This document shows, piece after piece, positions 9,575 to 16,392 of a stretch of 37,433 bases of DNA. Position 1 is the first letter of the stretch. Every line of letters begins with the position of its first letter. Made by a program: the position numbers and the translations under genes. The notes under the pieces are model-generated. The model saw only the letters and a list, made by a program, of their open reading frames with translations. It searched no databases and had not been told where the DNA came from. Source of the stretch: Acidobacteriota bacterium (GTDB lineage: Bacteria; Acidobacteriota; Terriglobia; Acidiferrales; UBA7541); the NCBI GenBank assembly GCA_003161195.1, contig PMOV01000150.1, positions 2,556 through 39,988 on the forward strand, in the 5' to 3' direction.

Positions 9575-9754
9575 ACCGACAGTGGTTTGGGTTTCTGCTT
9601 GGGTTTCGAGACCGTCTAATTCAACAGTTTACCTTCGCCAGTTTGCGGAGCACAAAACCGAATGCAACGAGGCAGGTCTCGATGTCGTCGCGCCGATGCC
9701 GGCGACGGGTTTGAATATCGTCCGGTCCGATGGCGCTGAATAGAGATTGGGACT

Positions 9755-9853
9755 TGGCGGAGGCGTGTGGGAGTCGAACCCACCATGCGTTCCGCGAAGG
9801 AACGTATCGACGGCTTTGAAGGCCGGGAAGGTCACCGGACCCTTTTCGCCTCC
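9755..9853 (-). tRNA. selC: tRNA-Sec (anticodon UCA)
   Basis: The minus strand folds as a selenocysteine tRNA that reads UGA. The 99-nt gene begins GGAGGCGA and ends ACGCCTCC-G-CCA, with CCA encoded. The D arm has a six-pair stem (AGGGTC with GACCTT) around the tetraloop CGGT, as in bacterial tRNA-Sec. The anticodon loop is CTTCAAA with TCA at 9817-9819. A long variable arm pairs CGTTCC with GGAACG, and the T arm is GTGGG-TTCGACT-CCCAC. The eighth acceptor pair is an A-A mismatch, so the acceptor stem may be 7+5 rather than the usual 8+5. No selA, selB or selD gene is visible nearby. Confidence 0.95.
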
Positions 9854-9964
9854 AGGAAGGAGTATAGCTGAGGCGGCTTGAGCGGCGGACTGGCGCACAG
9901 GACTTTTTGAGTACTGCTGTGGTGCGGAGCATTGCAGTATAGTGGCGCGATGGTTATGCAATAG

Positions 9965-10174
9965 ATGCGTCCCCATCTGCGCTACGTCCGCTCGCTGTCG
10001 TGCCCGAAGTGTATGAGCACTGCCGTCACTCGCTCGCGGCGCCGCACGGCGTTGGAATCGTTTCTGCACACCTTTCTGCTGACCAGCCCCTACCGCTGCC
10101 ACGAGTGCAAATCGCGATTTCTGCGTTTTCACTTGCCTGCCGGGCGAGCGGCGTCCACCAAGAGCGCGGCGTAA
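9965..10174 (+). CDS. Small zinc-ribbon protein
   Basis: The 69-residue product has two CxxC pairs, Cys13/Cys16 (LSCPKC) and Cys45/Cys48 (YRCHEC), separated by a basic, hydrophobic linker (TRSRRRTALESFLHTFLL). This is the arrangement of a four-Cys zinc ribbon. Similar short orphan proteins are frequent in Acidobacteriota. The start is ATG 9965, but no clear ribosome site precedes it. It is divergent from the tRNA-Sec gene. Probable role is nucleic-acid or protein binding; the function is not known. Confidence 0.7.
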   Translation: MRPHLRYVRSLSCPKCMSTAVTRSRRRTALESFLHTFLLTSPYRCHECKSRFLRFHLPAGRAASTKSAA

Positions 10175-10289
10175 CGCAGCAGTGCCAACACAGATACATT
10201 CGACATGCTTAATTTGCTATCAATAATTGAATAGTGGGCGACGAGGTATTCGACCGCGACGGTGCGAAGCGCGTGCCCGCAAGAGACCG

Positions 10290-12764
10290 TCAAGCACGGA
10301 CGAGTTGTGCTTGCTGGGTACGAATCAGCGCGGCCACCAAATCGTGCAGCGCGGGGCTGGTGCAAACTTCGTAGTAGGGGTGCGACGACGGCGCTCCGAT
10401 GGTGCCGTCCGGCAGCAGTTCGCGCGCCAAGCCTTTGCGCATCACCAGCATCTCCACGGAATCGCCCATGGGGACTTCGCCGTAGTACAGGGTGACGTCG
10501 GATTTTCCCCAGGGCATTTCGAGATTGGTGACCACAGTATTCAGGGAAATCTCCTCCTGCAATTTCTGAAAACCTTCTTCGTTGAGTTCGATACCGTTCA
10601 TGTTGAAGCGCACCAGGAATTCGTCCAGTTCCTCGGCGGTGGCGCCTTCGAGCGCGGTGAGAAACTGGAAGACGCAGAAAAGCGATTTCTGGCCGGTGAG
10701 CAGGCGCTTGGCAAGTTTGGCGCAGCCGGAAAGACGGTCCGAAAGATTCAACGCCTTGGAGATCATGATGCGGGATTCGCCGTCGGTCCAATAGGTAGGC
10801 GCGCCACCCTGGAAGGCGACGCCGAGGCCGAGTTCAAGCGCGGGCAACTTCGAGGCGGCGGCACGGTCGTTGTAGGAATTGGTCACCAGGAGAATCTGGC
10901 GCGAGAGGATGCATGCCTTGGCGACGGCGCGGGCGTAAGACTGCGTGGACTCGGTCTCAAAAATGGCCAGGATGATAGCGTCGCCTTCGATGAAGACTTT
11001 GCGCGCATCGAAGCGGTCGAGCAGTTTCTTGACGGGGTCGTGCAGATTGAGGCTAAAGTGCGACGCCGGGCTGAGGCCGCGGGAAAGTAGATCCTGCGTC
11101 ATTTTCGTCGAGCCGCGAACGTCCGCTTTGATGATGACGTGGGAAACGACGTGGTCGTGCTGCGGGCGAGCTTCCTCAGGCAGCACACATTCGTAAAGAC
11201 GATTATTCATGCGCGAGAGGTCGCGCGCCTTTTCGGAAGTGACCAGGCCGATGCGTTCCATGCAGGCGCTGACGTGTTCGGCGTCGCGCAGATCGCGATG
11301 CAGGCGCAGGAAATCCACCGCGAAGCGCAACACGTAGGCCTGCAGTTCTTCGCGCGAATACTTGCGGATTCTTTTGGAGAGCTCTTCAATGGGCTTGATC
11401 GACAAGCGGCGCGCCGGAACTTGCTTGATGAGTTGCTCGACTCTTTTGCTTTCTTCCTTAGACACCACCGCCTTGCGCAATTGCTGCAGATGGACGGGCG
11501 GGCTGTACATGGAGGCGATGCCGCGAATTTCGTAGCTGGCGAGGATGGGGTAGAGAATTTCGCGGTTTTCCAAACGTTCCACCAGCTGCGCAAGCAAGCG
11601 CGCGCGGAGTTGGCTGCCTTCGGGCGAAAAAGCGGGATCGAAAAGGCGGCGGGCATTTTCGGGCTCGTTGAGATAATCGGAGAGCCGGCCGCTGTAATCC
11701 TTGGCGAAGAAGTCCACCTTTTGCCTGGCGGCGTCGAGCACTGGGGCCAGTTCTTCGAGATTGCGGGATTTTTGCTTGAGCTTTTCTTCAGCTTCGGCGA
11801 GCGCGGCGGTCAGCTCCGCCGGGTCGCCGGAGCTTAGAAATTTGTTCAGGAAGCCGTCACCGCGTTCCAGTTTCCTGCGCAGATTTCCGCGCAATTCTTC
11901 GAGAGCGGCGGTCTCCACGCGCAGCGTCTGCGCCGTTTGCAAGAGCAGGTTGTGCGTGTCCGCCACTTCGGCGGAGGCGGGATCACGCCCCGCGGCCGAG
12001 CCAATCTCGGTCAAAAATTCCTGGAACACCTGGTCCACGGCCTCGAAGCGGTCCAGGTCGCGCACGTAGTTGCCGAGCAGGACGTAGTTCTCCAGGAAGT
12101 ACACGTCATCTTTGCCGCCGTCGAGAAACACCATGCGCGTTTTGAGCAGTTCGTAATAAGCAGCGAAATCGTCGCCAAAGAGCGCGCGGCGTGCTTTGGA
12201 AATGACGTGGTCTTCGATGTCCGCCAGCGCTTGGGCAATCTGCTGGCCTACCGGACGTATCACCGCGCGGCGCGATGCCTGCAGTTCAGAAAGGCGCGCA
12301 TTCATAACGTGCGCCTGCTGGCTGCGCTCAAAATGCTCCCCGCGCTGGCGCACCCACTCCTTGCCTTCTTGCACCAGGGCCACGAATTGATTGCCCAGTT
12401 CCACGGTAAGAAATTTCAGCAGGGCCACGCGAAAGAGGATATCGATCTCGATATTTTTCTGGTATTTGGCCTGCGTGAGCGAGCTGTGCATCAGCTCGGT
12501 GAGGATTTTGCGGAAGCCCGCGTTGTCCAACGCCATGGTGTCGCGCAGTTCGATGCCGGAGAAAAAACTGGCGGCGGTGCTCTGGCGAATGAGGTTGAAG
12601 AGATAGTCGCGCGCAGACTGGCAGAAGCGTGGGCTAAGAAAAACATCATGATGAACGTTATCGACCCCAATGGAGAGCGAGCTCATCGGGAGCGTAAGAC
12701 TGTAGCTCTTCAGGTCGATCAGCGCCGCGTCGACGGAACCTGGCGTCACCGGTGAATTGGGCAT
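10290..12764 (-). CDS. Large helical protein with a class III nucleotidyl cyclase-like domain
   Basis: The 824-residue product starts at ATG 12764 (MPNSPVTPG), with GGGAG five bases upstream. Residues 1-530 are mostly helical, with no membrane span and no recognised domain. Residues about 540-700 look like a class III cyclase catalytic core. The metal aspartates are Asp548 (KADVRGSTK) and Asp595 (FIEGDAIIL); the transition-state pair is Asn673 and Arg677 (ALNLSDRL). The adenine-specifying Lys position (three before the GD Gly) is Phe591, and the partner Asp position (three before Asn673) is Lys670, so the usual Lys/Asp pair is absent. A ~120-residue C-terminal region is unassigned. It may be a cyclase with altered base recognition, or a binding or regulatory domain. 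Its function is unknown. Confidence 0.85.
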   Translation of the reverse strand: MPNSPVTPGSVDAALIDLKSYSLTLPMSSLSIGVDNVHHDVFLSPRFCQSARDYLFNLIRQSTAASFFSGIELRDTMALDNAGFRKILTELMHSSLTQAKYQKNIEIDILFRVALLKFLTVELGNQFVALVQEGKEWVRQRGEHFERSQQAHVMNARLSELQASRRAVIRPVGQQIAQALADIEDHVISKARRALFGDDFAAYYELLKTRMVFLDGGKDDVYFLENYVLLGNYVRDLDRFEAVDQVFQEFLTEIGSAAGRDPASAEVADTHNLLLQTAQTLRVETAALEELRGNLRRKLERGDGFLNKFLSSGDPAELTAALAEAEEKLKQKSRNLEELAPVLDAARQKVDFFAKDYSGRLSDYLNEPENARRLFDPAFSPEGSQLRARLLAQLVERLENREILYPILASYEIRGIASMYSPPVHLQQLRKAVVSKEESKRVEQLIKQVPARRLSIKPIEELSKRIRKYSREELQAYVLRFAVDFLRLHRDLRDAEHVSACMERIGLVTSEKARDLSRMNNRLYECVLPEEARPQHDHVVSHVIIKADVRGSTKMTQDLLSRGLSPASHFSLNLHDPVKKLLDRFDARKVFIEGDAIILAIFETESTQSYARAVAKACILSRQILLVTNSYNDRAAASKLPALELGLGVAFQGGAPTYWTDGESRIMISKALNLSDRLSGCAKLAKRLLTGQKSLFCVFQFLTALEGATAEELDEFLVRFNMNGIELNEEGFQKLQEEISLNTVVTNLEMPWGKSDVTLYYGEVPMGDSVEMLVMRKGLARELLPDGTIGAPSSHPYYEVCTSPALHDLVAALIRTQQAQLVRA

Positions 12765-12905
12765 GGGACTCCCTGTGAAAGGGGCTACCAAAAGCTAACA
12801 GCCGGAATGGCCACAGGCAACGATTCCGGGGGACAGGCGTAGCCTGTGAGTTAGGAGCAATTTCGTAACTCGTCTCGCGGCACAGCTTCCTTGGATGAAC
12901 GGCAC

Positions 12906-13379
12906 TTACGACGTCGGGCCGCTGGGCGTGCTCGATGCGACTTCGTATACGGTGATACGGCGATGGTCCTGCCCCTGGTGTTCAAGCCGTATGCGCACCT
13001 GCGGCCACGGCGCAATCAGCGGAAACCGCTCGGACCATTCCAAAATGGCGATGGCCGGGGTGTCGAACATATCTTCCATCCCGAGAGTCTCGAAATCGTG
13101 GAAGGAGTCGATGCGATACAGGTCGGCGTGGAAGACCTTGCGCGCTTTTCCGTAGACGTGGACGAGGGTAAACGTGGGGCTCGTGACTTCGTCTTCACTG
13201 GCGGCCCCCAAGCCGGAGACCAGCCCTTTCGTAAGCGTGGTCTTGCCGCTGCCGAGATCCCCAGTAAGCAGCACCAGCGCAGGGGCGGATAACGTCTTGG
13301 CGAATGCCCTGCCCCAGGCGGCGGTCTCTTCGGCGGACGCGGTGGTAACGGAAGCGAGTATCTTTTCGGAGTCAGACAA
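12906..13379 (-). CDS. tsaE: tRNA t6A37 threonylcarbamoyladenosine biosynthesis ATPase TsaE
   Basis: TsaE is the ATPase that drives the TsaD/TsaB complex making t6A at position 37 of ANN-decoding tRNAs. The product shows the Walker A motif GDLGSGKTT (about residues 40-48), the family segment TSPTFTLVHVY and the HADLYRID motif. I chose TTG 13379 (product MSDSEKILASV, 157 residues) because it overlaps the stop of the upstream nnr gene, follows a GAGGAG and gives the normal family length. A longer frame would add an unlikely Cys/Arg-rich extension. nnr and tsaE are adjacent or fused in many bacteria (YjeF-YjeE), which supports both calls. Confidence 0.93.
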   Translation of the reverse strand: MSDSEKILASVTTASAEETAAWGRAFAKTLSAPALVLLTGDLGSGKTTLTKGLVSGLGAASEDEVTSPTFTLVHVYGKARKVFHADLYRIDSFHDFETLGMEDMFDTPAIAILEWSERFPLIAPWPQVRIRLEHQGQDHRRITVYEVASSTPSGPTS

Positions 13380-14982
13380 TTTGCTGCAACTCCTCGAGCA
13401 AGGCGCGCCGCGCGGCAGGCAGAGCATTGACCAAGTCACTCGAAAGGAGCCCGGAGACGTCGGTGGTGGCAGTGGCGACTTCTGCGGCTTTGCCGTGCAG
13501 ATAGACGCCCAGCGTTAACACGCGGAGCCAATCCGCCGTGCCGAATTGCGCGGTCAGCGCGGAGAGAAATCCCGTGAGCACATCGCCGGAGCCACCTTTC
13601 GCCAAACCAGGATTGCCGGTGGTGTTGATGAAGAGATTGCCCGAAGGATCGGCCACGACGGTGTGAAAGCCCTTCAGGATGATGTGGACATTCCAATCGC
13701 GCGCCGCGTCTCGGGCGATGTTCAAGCGATTCGCTTGCACCTCGTGGATCGATTTACTGCAGAGCCGCGCCATTTCGCCGGGATGCGGGGTGATGGCGAG
13801 AAATTGCGCTTTGCGCTCGCGGAGCTTTTCCGCGCTGCCGGCGAACGCGTTGAGGCCGTCGGCGTCGAGGACCAGCGGAGCTTCGATACTCTGCACCACG
13901 GCACGGATGAACTCTTGCGTTTCCGGCTCCGTGCCTAGTCCCGGACCCATGCCGATGACGGCGCGCTTGGCAGCTAATTTTGCAAAGTGCCCGCTGGTCC
14001 AATTTTTTGCCGCGACGGTGCCACGTGTGGTGGCGGCCAGTGCCTCGGTCATGTATTCCGGGTGGGCCGCAGCGACCATCGGCAGAGCCGCTTCTGGCGT
14101 GGCGATGGTGACTAGCCCTGCGCCGCCGCGCAGCGCAGCGCTTCCGCAGAGAATGGCCGCGCCCGTTTTGCCGGTCGCGCCGGCCACCAACAGGGCGTGG
14201 CCGTAAACGCCCTTGTTGGAATCCCATTTGCGAATCAGCGGAAGTTTGGCAAATTCGGCAGACTCGGCCCAACGCAAATCGCTCTTGCCAACTTCTTCCA
14301 CCAGCGCAGGCGGCGAGCCGATTTGCACCACGTCCAGCGCACCGCAGCAGGCCGCGTGCGAGGATTCGAGCTGCCCGATTTTCGGCGCCGTAAACGTTAC
14401 GGTGCGATGCGCGAACAGCACCGGTCCAGCCGGGGCCTCGCCATCCGATGGCAGGCCGCTCGGCGTGTCTACCGCGATAATCAGCGCGGGTCGCGGCGCG
14501 GTGGCATTTTGCGAGACGCGATTGGTCTCTTCAATGGCTTCGGCGATTAAACCTTCGGCGGCTCCGCGCAGCCCGGTGCCGAGCAGCGCGTCCACAATAA
14601 CTTGTGCCTTGCCGATGGCGTGGCGCTTGGCGCTCCAATCGTCCGCGCTGTTGATCATGCTGGTAGCTCCGCCGATGTTCCGCCAGCGCTCGAAGTTCGT
14701 GCCCGCATCGCTATCGGATTGGGGCTCCGTGCCGAAATACCAGACGCGTGGATCGCGCCCAGCTTCCTTCAAGTGGCGCGCGCACACCAGTCCGTCCGCG
14801 CCATTGTTGCCTTTGCCGCAGAGCACTACGATGCGGCGCGCGCGCTGCGGCGGGCACAGGCGCAGGATGGCATCGGCGACGCGCTTGCCCGCAGCTTCCA
14901 TGAGTTGAATGCTGGGAATGTGCTGCCGCTCGATCGTGAGGCGATCGACTTCGCGCATTTCGGAAGCCGTGAGCGGTTTCAT
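13372..14982 (-). CDS. nnr: Bifunctional NAD(P)H-hydrate epimerase / ADP-dependent dehydratase
   Basis: The 536-residue enzyme repairs damaged NADHX and NADPHX: the N-terminal domain epimerises them and the C-terminal domain dehydrates the S form using ADP. The epimerase half (about 1-215) begins MKPLTASEMREVDRLTIER and contains LMEAAGKRV and the GKGNNGADG loop. The dehydratase half (about 230-530) contains the GMGPGLG motif, the TPHPGEMARL segment and the signature NPGLAKGGSGDVLTGFL. Length matches the fused family. The end overlaps the start of tsaE, so the two are cotranscribed. Confidence 0.96.
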   Translation of the reverse strand: MKPLTASEMREVDRLTIERQHIPSIQLMEAAGKRVADAILRLCPPQRARRIVVLCGKGNNGADGLVCARHLKEAGRDPRVWYFGTEPQSDSDAGTNFERWRNIGGATSMINSADDWSAKRHAIGKAQVIVDALLGTGLRGAAEGLIAEAIEETNRVSQNATAPRPALIIAVDTPSGLPSDGEAPAGPVLFAHRTVTFTAPKIGQLESSHAACCGALDVVQIGSPPALVEEVGKSDLRWAESAEFAKLPLIRKWDSNKGVYGHALLVAGATGKTGAAILCGSAALRGGAGLVTIATPEAALPMVAAAHPEYMTEALAATTRGTVAAKNWTSGHFAKLAAKRAVIGMGPGLGTEPETQEFIRAVVQSIEAPLVLDADGLNAFAGSAEKLRERKAQFLAITPHPGEMARLCSKSIHEVQANRLNIARDAARDWNVHIILKGFHTVVADPSGNLFINTTGNPGLAKGGSGDVLTGFLSALTAQFGTADWLRVLTLGVYLHGKAAEVATATTDVSGLLSSDLVNALPAARRALLEELQQIV

Positions 14983-15112
14983 GGGCGTTGAAAGTGTGCG
15001 ATTTTACGAGGGCAGCTCATCAGCCTTTGCCTAAACGCTTGCATTCGAGATTGCGCCGAAACCGCGCGCAGTCCCCCACGGCGGGGCGCCACTACAAAGT
15101 TAGTCCGGTCGC

Positions 15113-15148
15113 CACAACGTCCTAAACACCCACAACGTTCTAAACACT
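15113..15148. repeat. Two tandem copies of an 18-bp unit
   Basis: CACAACGTCCTAAACACC at 15113-15130 is followed directly by CACAACGTTCTAAACACT at 15131-15148, with two differences. The array abuts the stop codon of the SDR gene. The adjoining 15060-15112 holds a CCCC/GGGG inverted segment and looks like the rest of a dispersed repeat. Intergenic 14983-15148 has no other content. Confidence 0.75.
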
Positions 15149-15892
15149 TTAGAGCATCCAACCGCCGCTTACGTTGATCACTTGACCGGTTACGTATTCG
15201 GATTCTTCGGAGGCGAAAAAGGCTACGGCTGAGGCGACATCCTCGGTCGTGGGCGGGCGGCCAATCGGGAAACGCGCGTCGCGCACTTTGCGCGCTTCGT
15301 CGATGGTCAGTTCGTTTTCGTCCACGCTGGAAGGGTTTACCACATTTACGGTGATGCCGTTTTTCGCTTCTTCCAGTGCCAGCGAGCGGGAGAGGGCCAC
15401 CACTGCGGCTTTGGCGGCCGCGTAGGCGGAAATCTTCGCCTGACCGAAGGCGCGTTCCGCGCCCACTGCGCCCATGTTGATGATGCGGCCCCAACGCGTC
15501 TTACGCATGTGCGGCAGCACGGCGCGGCTCACGTACACCACGGTCATCAGATTGGAGGAGAAGACGCCCTTCCAATCCTCGAGCGACGATTCGCTGAGCG
15601 TGCCCCAACGAAAATCGCCGACGTTGTTGACGAGCACGTCGATGCGGCCAAAGCGCTCGACGACTGTTTGCACGAGTTGCTCGGCACGCGGGGCATCAGA
15701 GATGTCCGTCTCGACGGCCACGCAATCGGCGCCGGCGGTTTGCAGTTGGCGCAGCGTCTGCTGCGCGGCAGCTTTGTTGGAGCGATAGGCGATGGCGACG
15801 CGCGCGCCTTCCTTGGCGAGACGTGTGGCCACGCCACGGCCGATGCCGCGGCTGCCACCAGTAACCAACGCAACGCGATTGCGCAGTTGCAT
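15149..15892 (-). CDS. Short-chain dehydrogenase/reductase (FabG-like)
   Basis: The 247-residue product is a classical-type SDR that would reduce or oxidise a keto/hydroxy group with NAD(P)H. It has the cofactor motif TGGSRGIG (residues 11-18), the NNVG motif near 89-92, a conserved Asn114 and the active-site Tyr157/Lys161 (AYAAAK). The position normally held by the catalytic Ser, in the strand GRIINMGAV, is Ala142, and two extra residues separate it from the Tyr. The NPSSVDENEL segment replaces the usual NPG motif. It may therefore act differently from FabG. The C-terminus YVTGQVINVSGGWML is typical of the family. An AGGGGAAAGC precedes ATG 15892. Confidence 0.9.
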   Translation of the reverse strand: MQLRNRVALVTGGSRGIGRGVATRLAKEGARVAIAYRSNKAAAQQTLRQLQTAGADCVAVETDISDAPRAEQLVQTVVERFGRIDVLVNNVGDFRWGTLSESSLEDWKGVFSSNLMTVVYVSRAVLPHMRKTRWGRIINMGAVGAERAFGQAKISAYAAAKAAVVALSRSLALEEAKNGITVNVVNPSSVDENELTIDEARKVRDARFPIGRPPTTEDVASAVAFFASEESEYVTGQVINVSGGWML

Positions 15893-16026
15893 GCTTTCCC
15901 CTGAAGGAATATGTCGCGCAGCCAGTATAGCTTAGCGCCGGAGTTTGGCGCCAAGGCAAGAGGCGCGCAGCGCAAGATGCCAGATTCCACCAGCGGCAGA
16001 GGACGAGCTTGTCCCCTGTGGTTTCG

Positions 16027-16094
16027 TGTAAGTGTTCATTCTGCTGGAGATGAATTCCTTTGTTTTGATACAGATTTGTAAGTGTTCATTCTGC
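16027..16094. repeat. 18-bp direct repeat, copies 50 bp apart
   Basis: TGTAAGTGTTCATTCTGC occurs identically at 16027-16044 and 16077-16094 in an AT-richer intergenic stretch (15893-16392). The exact 50-bp offset could reflect regulator sites or a short duplication. Apart from a doubtful small ORF, no gene is seen in this stretch. Confidence 0.7.
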
Positions 16095-16149
16095 GAGCTT
16101 TATTAGCTCTGGTTGTTTATAGATGTGATATCTTTAAGGATGGAAATTT

Positions 16150-16359
16150 ATGTCCAAACAGGCATGGATATATTTTTCGGACCTCGGAAACAAGTGCGCC
16201 GTTTTGGCGGTTCTACGTTCGGATCGAGAAGCTAAATTGTTCTTACTGAGTGACTTACGTTCGGGAAATTACCAGCGGTCAGGCACACTTCTCTACAAGA
16301 AACATCGTACACGTTTTGGCTTAGTTTGTCAAGAGAAATTTCAGGGCATCACGAGATAA
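16150..16359 (+). CDS. Doubtful small hypothetical protein
   Basis: A 69-residue frame begins at ATG 16150 after an AAGGA about ten bases upstream (starts MSKQAWIYFSDLGNKC). Composition is plausible for a folded basic protein, and base use is noticeably less GC-rich than in the neighbours. No motif is recognised. It may be a recently acquired orphan or a chance frame in a low-GC intergenic region. Confidence 0.25.
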   Translation: MSKQAWIYFSDLGNKCAVLAVLRSDREAKLFLLSDLRSGNYQRSGTLLYKKHRTRFGLVCQEKFQGITR

Positions 16360-16392
16360 GCGGATTGGGGCGTTTCCGCACTCCGCTTACTA

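Noticed and set aside
9755..9853. Selenoprotein encoded in this window
   Set aside because: Prompted by the tRNA-Sec gene, but no main gene appears interrupted by an in-frame TGA; the breaks in the PIN remnant are TAG and TAA. The tiny CxxCH ORF ends in TGA, but the continuation has no protein-like character.
10227..11090. A 287-codon plus-strand frame, with similar ones at 11139-11837 and 11937-12755
   Set aside because: These lie opposite the cyclase-like gene and show only mirrored composition, no ribosome site or motifs.
15113..15148. CRISPR array
   Set aside because: Two adjacent 18-bp units without spacers are not a CRISPR; the 16027-16094 pair is likewise only two copies with one 32-bp gap.
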